Source: Candidatus Opimibacter skivensis | Lineage (GTDB): Bacteria > Bacteroidota > Bacteroidia > Chitinophagales > Saprospiraceae | DNA length: 64,000 bases | NCBI GenBank assembly: GCA_016721905.1 | Contig: JADKHH010000001.1 | Span: forward strand, 124,001-188,000 | Direction: 5' to 3' | Shown: piece after piece, positions 53,599 through 63,959 of the stretch | Numbering within the stretch: the stretch's first letter is position 1 | Layout of the letters: every line of letters starts with the position of its first letter | The notes under the pieces: model-generated | The model's database searches: none | What the model saw: only the letters and a program-made list of their open reading frames with translations | What the model was told of the DNA's origin: nothing | Program-made: the position numbers and the translations under genes

Positions 53599-56500
53599 TT
53601 AATCCACTTTGATCAACCTGCTGACAGCTAAATCCCTGCCTGAACGGAATGTAATGTAATAGATACCTGCCGGGTAATTCCTCAATGAAATTTCACCTTT
53701 ATACCATTCATCGTACATGACGATCGTGCCATCAAAAAGTGGTGCACCTGATGCAGAAAACAAACTATAGGGTAAGAATACTTGCTCATTATCAAATCGT
53801 GCATTGACCTGGAAAACACCCTTTCCAGGATTTGGTGATATCTGAATGAAGTAATCAGCCGTAATGGATGATGTGCTGACCATCGTTGATACCGTCACCG
53901 TGTCCGTGGTCGTACAACCTGCGCTATCCTTGACTGTGACGATATATTCACCTGGCTCAAGCATGACAAAGAATGAATCCTGAACAAAAACACCATCCTG
54001 TATACTATACGACACCGGGCCAATGCCTCCTGACGCAGTAACGTGTATCTCACCTACGTCTCCGCCGATAGCAGGTTCTGTGGTGATCAGCGCTTGCAGG
54101 TTGCAAGACAGGATTTCAAAGGATGTAGTATCCTGGCATCCTGCACCATCTTTCGCTAGCATCGTATACACACCAGGTGTGAGATTTAAAAACGAACTGC
54201 TGGACTGGAAATTCAAACCGTTATCAATGCTGTACGTAACCTCACCGAGGCTATTATTTGTTTCCGCCATGGCAATAGCATCGCCTGCACCTGGTGTGGA
54301 TTCATGCTCTACTCCAACCTGGAGAGCAAACAAGCATTGGGCCGTAAGGCAAAACTGGTTAGTGGATTGTGAACCAAAATTTGGTTTTGGTAAGTCAGCG
54401 ATAAGCACGCCAAATTCATTGTAGATTTCATAATCCCCTTTGACACCTTGCGCAGACATACCGTCGCCAAAGGCATCGTATACTATAAACGTGTAACATG
54501 CTTCAGGGTCTAAACAGAACTGCGAAGTAGATGTAGTCTGTTGTTCAGCGAATGGCCCATCAGATGCGATCACATTATTTTCATCATCAAGGAGTTCCCA
54601 GGTGGTTTCTTCCGGAAAATTATCTGTAGTGAAATTCAGAAAAACCTGCTGGCCTTCCGGGTTAGCAGTCAATAACCAGGTGGGTTGGTTGTTGGCTGGC
54701 ACCTCATCCGAATAGACATAATTCACAGTATCTACGCTGACGGTGAATTGATTTTCACCGTCATTGATCCTTGCAGAAAAATCGGCAGTTGTTTCTTCGC
54801 CGAATGCCAGTAAACCCGTCCATGAAAGGGTATCAACTGGTGTTCCGGACAAATACAATGAATAAGTAAATTGCTTGACTGTATCCAGACCTGTGTTCTT
54901 GACGCGCAAGGATATCACTGCGTCTTCTGAACACACGACTGCTGCATCACCTTCCACCACATATTCAAGTGCAACATCCCTGAGTCCAAATTTGGTCACC
55001 ATAAATGTCAGAGTGTCATTTCGTTTATTCCCATCATTGTCAAGAAAGGTTGCAATACGTAGTGGATAGGTTCCTGCCGCCAAAATATCAAACGGAGTAT
55101 TAAACGTAAAATCTAATTCTTCATCTACGGGCAGACTGTCGATATCTGCGATTTCAGTGATCCATTCCCCATTGTTAAACTGATAGCCTACTGGAAAATC
55201 AAATACGGTAGTTAGCCCACGATTGAAAACGCTGAAGCTTACGTTTTGGGAACCAAGTGTAGCATCATTGACTGGGGATAAGAGACTGAGGGGAAATACA
55301 TCAATTGTATCCCTGCTTGCTGCAAACGCCACGATTCTTGTAGCCCATGTATTATCGGATGGCAGGTATTCTCCGGCAAACCAAAATGTTGATTCATCCG
55401 CCGGATCGACCGACATAGAAAAGTAGTCTCCGAAGCGATCAAAGCCCTGGGATCCTGAGCCGGAAGCGAATTCATACTCTGTAAATGTCATGATACCTTC
55501 CGGATCTCCTGAATAACGGCCTGTATAGCGCAAAGAAGGATGTTTATCAGGTCCTGACACCGCATACCCAAGTCCGATACTACCCTGGCCGTCTAAAGCT
55601 ATGGAAGGCATAAAGCGATGTATTCCATCATCAGATCCGACCGTACCTTCCTGGAAGATATGCCAGTCCTCGGTGGAAGTTTTCCTGAATTCAATCCACC
55701 TGATACCCGCTACATCCTCTCCAGTCACGTCAACCATAAAGGCCATCACAAACGCCTCATGTGTTCCGAAATTCCTGTAGTTGGCTTTATTACATATAAT
55801 CCATTGTGCTCCATCGATTCCCTGGCCATTTGGCTGTGGGATGCAGGAAAAACCACCGGTGTTTTCTTGCTGGCAACCATCAGTGTCAAAAGGCGCAGTG
55901 GGTATGGATATTTGCTCAATATTGGAGTTATTTGAATCATTCCAGTCAATATTGATCTTATGAAACACAATTTCATCTGTAAATGTGGTACCCCAATCAT
56001 CATCGTTGAGTTTTACCACTATTCCCGGACTTCCTTCTGGAGGAGGAACTAAACCATCCCAATCCACAGGTTGGCCCACTTCAAAGGAAATACCTCCGAT
56101 TTTTGGAACCGTAAGGCGCTGGATCCTTGCTGTTTCAACTCCAGCCAGAATATCTTCACGGTTGATTGCATAAATTGGAAAACTGTTGCCTCCTTCATTG
56201 GTCGTTAGATAATAGGCATCACCCCAAATTCCATATTTAGGGAAATCCGGAAACCTGGGTGTCTGGAAGGCATAGGCATCCCAGCTACCACGTGGGTCAC
56301 TGGTGTGAGATATCGCAACCAAAACGCGGTTATTGGAAGGGAATTCAGTCAGGAACCACCTGTCCACTGCCTGGTCGTATAAGAGGATGGGATCACCAGC
56401 TGAAGACTGTTGTACCTGGTTCCAGATAGAATTGGCCGAGATGAGGCCGCTGACGGGTGTGCCGGACTTATCAAAAACCCTGAAAAAGGTAGCATTGACG

Positions 56501-56905
56501 ATTTCAACATAAAAGTCCCTGCCGATATCCCCATTGACGTCTGGAGGCGTAGAGCCAGAAGATGCTTCGCCAATACCTTCAATATTGACGATAGGAAAAA
56601 TATCATTCGATGGCATCCGGCTGTGACCAGGATTAAACAATGGGTCAGGTCCCTGAGGCAGAGCTTCAGGATTGTGGGTGATCATCTGTCTTCTTCCAGC
56701 GAAATTTGGAATGACCCTAGGTTTATTTGCTTTTCGTTCCTTGCTTAAGGGAATCTGTGGGCAATGCACCAGCCCTGTCATACAAGGGTTTTGTAGTACC
56801 CAATTTAACAGCAAAAGTGTTTTCAGCAGTGAAATACTGTTGCGCGGTCAGGGAGGTCGTAATGCCGGATGCCAGTATAGTTATGGCAAACAAAAAGCGT
56901 CTCAT
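53599..56905 (-). CDS. Very large T9SS type A cargo protein, frameshift near the N-terminus
   Basis: A secreted protein of about 1100 residues. The long frame (stop at 53599) is open back to 56814 but lacks a signal peptide. A short overlapping frame supplies it: MRRFLFAITILASGITTSLTAQ from 56905, then ALPTDSLKQGTK. One extra A in a 4-A run at 56731-56734 separates the two; deleting it gives GTKANKPRVIPNFAGRR. A large N-terminal domain follows (FDKSGTPVSGLISANSIW, DRFGDYFSMSVDP), then CARDB-like segments, a WELLDDENN domain, two SprB-like repeats (GGIGPVSYSIQDGVF) and a T9SS sorting domain (IQISPNPGKGVFQV, GIYYITF). Confidence 0.85.
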
Positions 56906-56947
56906 AAAGCAAGCTGGTTGCTTTACCGATAGAGTATTTTTCATAGG

Positions 56948-56955
56948 TCAAAATT
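56948..56955 (-). promoter_or_regulatory. -7 element upstream of the T9SS cargo gene
   Basis: The minus strand reads TAATTTTG, 42 bases before the ATG at 56905. It lies only three bases upstream of an alternative ATG at 56944, which makes that start unlikely. Confidence 0.45.
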
Positions 56956-57337
56956 AAGAAAAAGATAGAGGAGGCCGGCCTACTATTTGAATGTGCCAAT
57001 TGGCGACAATCAGCCATTTGGCGACATACCCCCGCAGTATTCAAATGCAGGCGTTTAATCCTTATCGACTTTAACAAATGAAAAGGATAACCTATCCGTG
57101 GTATTTTGAATGACCTGCTCTCCCCTTTTAATTCATGACGATACGCTCAATTAAATACAGCAGCTAAATAAGGTTAATTCGAAATAGCATGATGATTCTT
57201 ATAAATTAAAAAGCCAACATCTGCTTTAAGGAAAATTAAGGAAAAATATATAAATGCATAAATCCGGATTAGCCCGATGATCAATGCGGCAACCTAATAC
57301 CACTGTTGAGGACCTAAACAATATACTGTGTCTTGTG

Positions 57338-57370
57338 TTTGGTTTGGTACAATAAATGCTGTTACCTTTG
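57338..57370 (+). promoter_or_regulatory. Promoter of the AT-hook protein gene
   Basis: TTTG (57338-57341), 21 bases, TACCTTTG (57363-57370): a good fit to the Bacteroidota consensus. The leader to the ATG at 57455 is about 80 bases. Confidence 0.55.
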
Positions 57371-57454
57371 TAATATACTGGATAAAATGATTAATTATTG
57401 TTTGGGTATTCCAGGTATGCATAACATTTGAATTTATATTTTTTAACTAAACGA

Positions 57455-57892
57455 ATGAACATGAATGATCCAGAATTAAAGGCAATGTCAGCTGTCTATG
57501 ACGCACTGAATGGCCTTGATGCAACTACCCGTCAAAGAGTTACTGATTGGGTATTGGCGAAATTAGGAAGCACACAAAGTGCACCATCAGAAAAGAAAGG
57601 TGCAAAACGTGGACGCAAACCGGGCTCAAAGAAGGCAGCAACTAAAGTTGCCGTAAAAGCTACCGGTGCAAAACGTGGCCGCAAGCCAGGCTCTAAGAAA
57701 GCAGGTGCCAAGAGAGGTCCAAAACCAGCTACCGTCGCTGCTGCTGCTAAGCCAGCAAAGAAAGCAGGTAAGAGGGGACGTCCTGCAGGATCAGTGAAAA
57801 AGACAGCTAAAAAGGCTGCTACTAAATCCACCGGATCTAAACGGGGCAGACCTCGTAAATCAGCTGGTGCATCTGCGCCAGCAGCTGCCTGA
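57455..57892 (+). CDS. Histone H1-like protein with AT-hook repeats
   Basis: A 145-residue protein with a short acidic/helical N-terminal part (residues 1-40, PELKAMSAVYDALNGLDATTRQRVTDWVLAKL) and a very basic, Lys/Ala-rich tail. The tail carries at least five AT-hook-like cores (KRGRKPGSKK twice, KRGPKP, KRGRPAGS, KRGRPRKS). This is typical of nucleoid proteins that bind the minor groove of AT-rich DNA. I chose ATG 57455; an ATG at 57461 is also possible. Because the tail repeats, its exact length could vary between strains. It is transcribed alone, with its own promoter and terminator. Confidence 0.85.
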   Translation: MNMNDPELKAMSAVYDALNGLDATTRQRVTDWVLAKLGSTQSAPSEKKGAKRGRKPGSKKAATKVAVKATGAKRGRKPGSKKAGAKRGPKPATVAAAAKPAKKAGKRGRPAGSVKKTAKKAATKSTGSKRGRPRKSAGASAPAAA

Positions 57893-57910
57893 TCACAAAT
57901 GGATTAAATG

Positions 57911-57945
57911 AAAAAAGCCTGATGAAATTTCATCAGGCTTTTTTT
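57911..57945 (+). terminator. Rho-independent terminator of the AT-hook gene
   Basis: A perfect hairpin AAAAAAGCCTGATG-aaatt-t... (GCCTGATGAAA / TTTCATCAGGC) followed by seven T. The A-tract upstream makes it bidirectional. Confidence 0.9.
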
Positions 57946-57961
57946 ATTGATTTCAAGAGAA

Positions 57962-58007
57962 AAGGCCGTTAAGACGTGATTAAATCAGGTATTAACGGCC
58001 TTATTTT
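57962..58007. terminator. Second hairpin between convergent genes
   Basis: AAGGCCGTTAA (57962-57972) and TTAACGGCCTT (57992-58002) form an 11-bp stem, followed by TTTTT a little downstream. It contains the GCCGTT/AACGGC text of the C palindromes. Confidence 0.55.
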
Positions 58008-58016
58008 TCCAATTGA

Positions 58017-61000
58017 TTATAACACCACCAGTTTGAAAGGAGCTGCTTCGCCATTCATTTCAAACAATACAATATATACTCCACTGGTTAACGAAGCACC
58101 TGATAAATCCCAGTTGCCCGTGCCTGAGGTAATCGCTTTAGTCAACAGACGCTGACCAGCCAGATTAACTAAAGTCATCGTTCCGTTACCATTCACCAGA
58201 CCCTTCCAGCTCACCATCACGTTGCCCTTTGAAGGATTAGGTGTGATGGAAATAAATTCACTCCATTCAGGAGTCGTTGTAGACACAGTTCCGGTGATGA
58301 CCACAGGTGCTGAAGCGTTGGACCAGATACATCCGTTTGCATCTGTAATCGTATACCAGTATTCACCTGGAACTAGTCCTTGAATACTTGTGCCCGTTCC
58401 GCCATTGTTCCAGGCAATACCATATGGTGCAGTTCCTCCCGCTACATCAATAGTGATGCTTCCATTATTTTGTTCAGTACCTGAAGCATTCACAATCTGG
58501 GTATTGGCGACAGTCAATACATCAGGCTGAGTGACCTGAACAACGGCCTGGCTTAGGCAACCATTATTATCACTGATCACACAAGTATATTGTCCGGCAG
58601 GAAGCTGGTTGATTTCAGGTGTCGTTTGAGCACCTATATCCCACAAATAACTGTAAGGAGCAACACCACCGTTCACTGTTAAAGTAGCTGCACCATTTGA
58701 TTCTCCGAAACAACGCACTCCGGAAATACCTGCAAGGTGTTCTACAACAGGTGGCTGTTGTATAGTATACGGTCCAGCTACAAAAGGACAGCCATTTGCA
58801 TCAGACACCAAGCATTCCACTACGCCGGCAGGAATATTAGAATATGTGTTTTCGGATTGATAAGGACCACCATTAAAAGAATAACTGAAAGGCCCTACTC
58901 CACCTGACAAGTCAACAGCTACCAAACCGTTTGACTGTCCAAAACACAGGTTGTCTACGACCGTAGATCCAACCAGGATAATCGCTGCGGGTTCGGTTAT
59001 AGTGTATTCACCAATGAAAAGGTTTGCCTGTTCATCAGAAACAACCAATTGGTATAAACCTGCAGGAAGATCAGCGATGTTGGGATCAGTATACGTCTGC
59101 CCACCTGGTCCAGTCCATAGATATGTATAGTTACCTGTGCCACCATTGACCTGTACAGTTACACTACCTGTTGAGTCAGCATTACAAAGTACATTCTGAA
59201 CTTCAGCGAGTACGCTGATTGTACTTCCACTCTGTACGACCTGCACCTGGTAACAAGTATTGCTTGATCCACATCCATTTTGAACCGACAGGCAAACATC
59301 ATAAGTACCTTCGGCGGCAAAAGTGTGCACAGCATTTGGTTCTGTAGAAGTATTTCCATCTCCAAAATTCCACAGCCAACCTGACAGGTTGCTGCCGGTA
59401 GAAATATCGGTACCTATCATCGTAAGGCTGCTGGTCTGATACTGATAGTTAGCAACAGCAGGATTGATATCGTTATTGATAATTACAGAGTCCACGTTTG
59501 AACATGAGTTCGCAGGGTTTGTCACTGAAATAATGTAGAGACCAGGTGCATCAACTGTAGGCAGGTAAGTATTTCCTCCGGAAAGAATATGCCCGTCAGG
59601 TGTTGTCCAGTTAACTGTATTGGCTGGATCACCATTACCCTGCAGGGCAAGTTGAAGTTGCTCACAAGTCATTGGAGCATCATCGCCTGCTGTTACTGCG
59701 GGAGCTTCAACAGTACTGGTTACTTCTACTTCGTTTTCAACAGGACATCCGCTGAAGATGTCGGTCACCAGGAGAACATAATCACCTTCCTGGTCTACGG
59801 TCACCGTGGATTGGTTGGATGGACCAACGATATTTCCATTTGTTGTAGTCCATTCATATTCATAATCACCACTTCCACCTTGCACATACCCGGATACCAG
59901 GGTAGTCGGTTGTGTGCAGGATATGTTTGGATCAGGTGAAAAATAGAGTTCGGGAGCTGCTTCGAATTCAATTTCAACTGATTCTTCCCAGACACATCCG
60001 TTTCCATCTTCAATTGTTGCAGTGACATTACCAGCATACAGATCAACAATGAGATCACCTTCCACATTTCCTTCGGACGAAAAAATCTCATAGTTACCTA
60101 CCCCGCCATCAATTTCAAGTGCAATGGTTCCATTACCCTGATCACAATAATCGGGGGTAGTTTCATACGTAGCTACGAGTTCTTCAGGTTGCTCTACAGT
60201 AAAGGATTCTTCAAATGTACAGCCATTGGCATCTGTAGCAACGACTGTATAGGTATCAGCACTGACATTAGAAATGTTTTGTGTCTGGGCACCGTTACTC
60301 CAGTCGTAGTCGAAAGGAGCGTTGCCATTTTCGAGCTCTATACTGACGGCACCTGTCGCTTCTTCAAAACAAAGAGCGTCTTCTACCTGAGAGGATGCTA
60401 ATTCGATTGGAAATTCCTCACCCGTGATGACGATATCTTCAATGATGTAGTCTTTTCCATTGGCTTCAGTTACTGTAACACTATAAGTGCCGGCACCTAC
60501 ATTCTGCAAGGAAGGTTGGTGTGAACCGTTACTCCAGTCATAGTCGATTGGACTAACGCCGCCCGTAACATCGAGAGAAACGCCTCCTTCGCCGTAACAA
60601 ACGGCAGGCTCAACACTAGCTAATTCAGCAGACAGCCCGCAACTGGTGATAAATTCAGCCCATTCGGAGGCTGGAACCTGTCCCAGCTCATAGATTTTAT
60701 AATCTGAGCAAACAGCATATAGGGTTGGAAAATAATTAATCTGGTATTGATTGGCTGTAGGATCACCGGGAGGAAGATCTATTATCGGATATGGAATTGC
60801 TGCAACCCAGTTACCTTGTGATTGGCTGGTTTCACCCAGGAGATCGGCCATGCCGGTACTTGGGTCACCTTCAATAAAGAATACCTGGGCATCGTCAAGG
60901 CCATTCGGACCATGCTCTTCCCAGAAGATCTCTAATTGTCCCCCTTGCATGTAATTCCAGCACGGACCACACCAGGTGGCTGAAAAGTCAAGCGCCACCA

Positions 61001-61157
61001 TCTTTCCCTGATCCAGTAGATCATAGAGATGGTAGGAGTTTCCATAAATGTCAGAAAGAGTCCAATCAGGAGCGGTGGACCCGTCAGGAAGCTGTGCAGA
61101 AAGCCGCAGAGGGGCCAAAAATGCAAGCATCAGAATGAGGAGTAAATTTTGCTTCAT
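58017..61157 (-). CDS. Giant T9SS cargo protein: thioredoxin-like domain, SprB repeats, PKD domain
   Basis: A 1046-residue secreted protein. After the signal peptide (1-21, RLSA) comes a thioredoxin-like domain (about 25-175) with the redox motif WCGPC (Cys63, Cys66) in MVALDFSATWCGPCWNYM. Many SprB-type repeats follow (for example CFGQSNGLVAVDLSGGVGPF, CFGESNGAATLTVNGGVAPY, ending DANGC). A PKD domain is near residue 600 (WLWNFGDGNTSTEPNAVHTF). The last about 80 residues are a type A sorting domain (FISITPNPSKGNVMVSWKG, LVNLAGQRLLTK, GVYIVLF). It is exported by T9SS. Adhesion is likely from the repeats; the redox domain is unusual. Confidence 0.9.
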   Translation of the reverse strand: MKQNLLLILMLAFLAPLRLSAQLPDGSTAPDWTLSDIYGNSYHLYDLLDQGKMVALDFSATWCGPCWNYMQGGQLEIFWEEHGPNGLDDAQVFFIEGDPSTGMADLLGETSQSQGNWVAAIPYPIIDLPPGDPTANQYQINYFPTLYAVCSDYKIYELGQVPASEWAEFITSCGLSAELASVEPAVCYGEGGVSLDVTGGVSPIDYDWSNGSHQPSLQNVGAGTYSVTVTEANGKDYIIEDIVITGEEFPIELASSQVEDALCFEEATGAVSIELENGNAPFDYDWSNGAQTQNISNVSADTYTVVATDANGCTFEESFTVEQPEELVATYETTPDYCDQGNGTIALEIDGGVGNYEIFSSEGNVEGDLIVDLYAGNVTATIEDGNGCVWEESVEIEFEAAPELYFSPDPNISCTQPTTLVSGYVQGGSGDYEYEWTTTNGNIVGPSNQSTVTVDQEGDYVLLVTDIFSGCPVENEVEVTSTVEAPAVTAGDDAPMTCEQLQLALQGNGDPANTVNWTTPDGHILSGGNTYLPTVDAPGLYIISVTNPANSCSNVDSVIINNDINPAVANYQYQTSSLTMIGTDISTGSNLSGWLWNFGDGNTSTEPNAVHTFAAEGTYDVCLSVQNGCGSSNTCYQVQVVQSGSTISVLAEVQNVLCNADSTGSVTVQVNGGTGNYTYLWTGPGGQTYTDPNIADLPAGLYQLVVSDEQANLFIGEYTITEPAAIILVGSTVVDNLCFGQSNGLVAVDLSGGVGPFSYSFNGGPYQSENTYSNIPAGVVECLVSDANGCPFVAGPYTIQQPPVVEHLAGISGVRCFGESNGAATLTVNGGVAPYSYLWDIGAQTTPEINQLPAGQYTCVISDNNGCLSQAVVQVTQPDVLTVANTQIVNASGTEQNNGSITIDVAGGTAPYGIAWNNGGTGTSIQGLVPGEYWYTITDANGCIWSNASAPVVITGTVSTTTPEWSEFISITPNPSKGNVMVSWKGLVNGNGTMTLVNLAGQRLLTKAITSGTGNWDLSGASLTSGVYIVLFEMNGEAAPFKLVVL

Positions 61158-61249
61158 AGTCGAGTAACAGAGTTTTGTTCTGCGAAATTTAGTGAATTTA
61201 TTTTATTATGATAGTTTTTAATATTGTTTGCAACATTTATGCAATTAAA

Positions 61250-61279
61250 TTGTAATTACAGATTGCCCCCCTAATTTTG
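61250..61279 (+). promoter_or_regulatory. Promoter of the TonB-linked barrel gene
   Basis: TTG (61250-61252), 19 bases, TAATTTTG (61272-61279) is a good consensus match. The ATG at 61285 follows the -7 box by five bases, implying a leaderless or nearly leaderless message. Confidence 0.6.
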
Positions 61280-61284
61280 CGTGG

Positions 61285-63759
61285 ATGTTTCGATTCTTAT
61301 TTATTCTGTTCCTGTTTACACCTTTTCTCGCCTTTTCCCAGCGCCCTGGAAATTCAGGAAATACTCCAAAGGGGATCACGGGTACGATATCCGGAAATAT
61401 AGCTGACAGCACCAGTGGTGAATCGATTCCATTTGCCTCTATTGGCCTTTATAACCAGGTTTCAGGACAACTTATCAACGGTGGAATTTCGGATGAAGAT
61501 GGCGGCTTCAGGATTCCAGATCTTCCTGCAGGTGACTACATGCTCCAGGTGGTATTTGTAGGCTATGCCGTTAAGGAAATTAAAGACCTGCGCCTCACCT
61601 CCCAGAAACCCGATCTGGACTATGGTACCATCCTGCTGGCACAGGAAAGTCAATTATTAAATGAAATCAAGGTTGTGGGCCAGGCTCCGCTGATTGAAGC
61701 CCGGCCGGATAAGATCGTCTATAATGCTGAACGAGACCTGACCACCCGGGGCGGCGACGCTGCGGATGTCTTGCGAAATGTGCCCTTATTGGCTGTCGAT
61801 TTCGATGGAAATGTCTCTATGCGGGGTTCTGAGAATGTCCGGATTCTGATCAATGGAAGGCCCTCCGGTATTTTTAATGCCAGCGTCGCTGATGCACTCA
61901 AGATGATGCCGGCGGATCAGATAAAGTCCGTGGAGGTGATTACCTCCCCTTCGGCCAAATATGACGGGGAAGGAACGGCCGGAATTATAAATATAATCAC
62001 CAAGAAGAAGAGTATTGAAGGTCTTGCTGGTTCGGTTGAACTCACTGGAGGGACGAGATCCAACCGAGGTAATCTGAACATGAATTATGGCAAGGGAAGG
62101 CTGGGCCTGAATGCATCAGGAGGTGGTCATTATTCCTGGCCTGCTGAAGGAACCAGCAATTTCAGGCGCGAGGAGTTTGGCATCACTGCACCTAGCTTGT
62201 TGACCCAGGATGGCTTCAATACTTCGTCCAGGCTCGGATATCGATTTAATGCTGGGGCCGAGTATAATATCAATGGGTTTAATACCCTGAGCAGTAGCAT
62301 CAGCTTCAGAGGACATAACACCGACAATTTAAATGATGTCTTATCAAGCTATTCAGAAAATGATATTGTCGAGGAGGTTTACCGAAGGACCACAGATGGC
62401 TTTTCTCATCGCCTGGGTTGGGAATGGGAAGGTAGTTACAGGAAGACATTTGTTAAAAAGAACCAGGAATGGTCCTTTGCCTTCGAACTAGACAAAGATG
62501 ATGATGAGAATGAGTCTGCATATGACTTAACGTACGCTCTCCCCCTGACACAACCAAATGCACTGGAGAACAACATTGACCTTGGTGATAATATTGAACT
62601 GACGATGCAAACCGATTACGCTCACCCCATTGGTGAAGATGTAATTATCGAAACCGGGCTAAAAGCAACTCTCCGCATGATAGAGAGTGATTTTAGTTTC
62701 CTCGAATACAATCCCGATCTGAATACATGGGTGGAAGATCCTATGCGGACAGATATATTCTTTTATGATCAGGATGTCTATGCAGGATATGTCAATTCCA
62801 ATATCCAATTGGGAGATAAAATGACCTTAATTGCCGGCCTTCGGATGGAGGTAACAGATCTGAATGGGGACTTTAAAACCTTTGAAAGTCCCTTTGCCAA
62901 CCAATACACTAACTACCTTCCCAATGTTACGCTGTCCCGTAAAGTCGGAGAATACAATCAGCTCAAGATTAGCTATAACCAGCGCATCCAACGCCCCAAT
63001 CAACGGAACATCAATCCATACGTAGAATACAATGATGACCGGGATATCTCCTATGGGAACCCAACACTTGGACCTGAGTTTGTCCAGCAGGTAGAAATTG
63101 GTTCCAACTTTTTCCTAAAAGGAAATATGGTGAATGTATCCTTGTTCGGACGCCGTACTGAAGATCTGATTGAAAGCCTGCTTAAGATAACAGATGAAGG
63201 CGTTTCTGAAACTACCTACGAGAATTTTGGGGTGCGCAATTCGGTTGGCATCAACGTATTTGGGTCGGTCGCGATCACTGAAAAAATAACCATCAAAGGA
63301 GGGTTTGACGCCAATTTCTGGAGTGCGGATGGTTTCTTTGAAGGCGAAGAACTGACCAACACTGGTATTGATTATAATGGCCGATTAACTCTTACCTGGA
63401 AACTAATGGAGACGCTGACCATGGAGGGTTTTTCTATGTTTCGGTCACCCACCTATACGGTGCAGGGAAAACTACCGAATTGGGTCATGTCGAGCTTTGC
63501 GATCAAGCAGGACTTGTTTAAGCGGAAAATGGTAGTTGGCATCACTATTTCACAGCCATTCAGTGAAAACCGAACTTTTGAAAAGGAATTGTCAGGCGAT
63601 GATTTTTACCAGAATAATACGACCGTAAAACCCGTAAGATCCATTGGACTTACACTGGGATATCGTTTCGGAAAACTGGAATTCAATGAAAGAAGCGGAA
63701 AGAAGAAGATCAATAATAATGATCTGAAAGAGGAGCAAGGAGGAGACAGTCAATTTTAA
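61285..63759 (+). CDS. TonB-linked outer membrane beta-barrel protein
   Basis: An 824-residue outer membrane protein. It has a signal peptide (1-18, FLAFSQ), a carboxypeptidase-regulatory-like domain (about 30-115: GTISGNIADSTSGESIPFAS, YMLQVVFVGYAVKEI), a TonB plug (about 120-245: VVGQAPLIEARPDKIVYNAE, MRGSENVRILINGRPSG, SVEVITSPSAKYDGEGTAGI, INIITKKK) and a C-terminal barrel of the outer membrane beta-barrel family 3 type, ending SIGLTLGYRFGKLEF. It lacks a SusD partner. Proteins of this group transport siderophores, peptides or unknown ligands. It has a canonical promoter directly before the start codon. Confidence 0.9.
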   Translation: MFRFLFILFLFTPFLAFSQRPGNSGNTPKGITGTISGNIADSTSGESIPFASIGLYNQVSGQLINGGISDEDGGFRIPDLPAGDYMLQVVFVGYAVKEIKDLRLTSQKPDLDYGTILLAQESQLLNEIKVVGQAPLIEARPDKIVYNAERDLTTRGGDAADVLRNVPLLAVDFDGNVSMRGSENVRILINGRPSGIFNASVADALKMMPADQIKSVEVITSPSAKYDGEGTAGIINIITKKKSIEGLAGSVELTGGTRSNRGNLNMNYGKGRLGLNASGGGHYSWPAEGTSNFRREEFGITAPSLLTQDGFNTSSRLGYRFNAGAEYNINGFNTLSSSISFRGHNTDNLNDVLSSYSENDIVEEVYRRTTDGFSHRLGWEWEGSYRKTFVKKNQEWSFAFELDKDDDENESAYDLTYALPLTQPNALENNIDLGDNIELTMQTDYAHPIGEDVIIETGLKATLRMIESDFSFLEYNPDLNTWVEDPMRTDIFFYDQDVYAGYVNSNIQLGDKMTLIAGLRMEVTDLNGDFKTFESPFANQYTNYLPNVTLSRKVGEYNQLKISYNQRIQRPNQRNINPYVEYNDDRDISYGNPTLGPEFVQQVEIGSNFFLKGNMVNVSLFGRRTEDLIESLLKITDEGVSETTYENFGVRNSVGINVFGSVAITEKITIKGGFDANFWSADGFFEGEELTNTGIDYNGRLTLTWKLMETLTMEGFSMFRSPTYTVQGKLPNWVMSSFAIKQDLFKRKMVVGITISQPFSENRTFEKELSGDDFYQNNTTVKPVRSIGLTLGYRFGKLEFNERSGKKKINNNDLKEEQGGDSQF

Positions 63760-63873
63760 GCAAGAGGCCCGACCGGGCTGAGCATGTGTCATTTTTTATA
63801 TGCAGTAGGAATATCAGGGCTAGTATCCAGCGATATCAGGGTCTGGCCATATGGTGTGAGCTGCCCAAAGGGC

Positions 63874-63915
63874 AAAAAAAAAGCTGGGAGGTTCACTTCA
63901 GAACTACCCAGCTTT
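63874..63915 (-). terminator. Hairpin, probable minus-strand terminator
   Basis: GCTGGG ... CCCAGC flanks a longer imperfect stem (63883-63914). The A-run at 63874-63882 would be a T-tract on the minus strand, so it would end a transcript entering from the right. Confidence 0.6.
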
Positions 63916-63959
63916 ACAAATTATAATCCCATGAACATATCCTTGATATATTTAGATCA

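Larger units (their letters stand above)
56906..57454. other. Divergent AT-rich region, about 550 bases
   Basis: It holds the -7 box of the T9SS gene (56948-56955) and the promoter of the AT-hook gene (57338-57370). In between is AT-rich sequence with no supported ORF or RNA gene. Confidence 0.5.
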
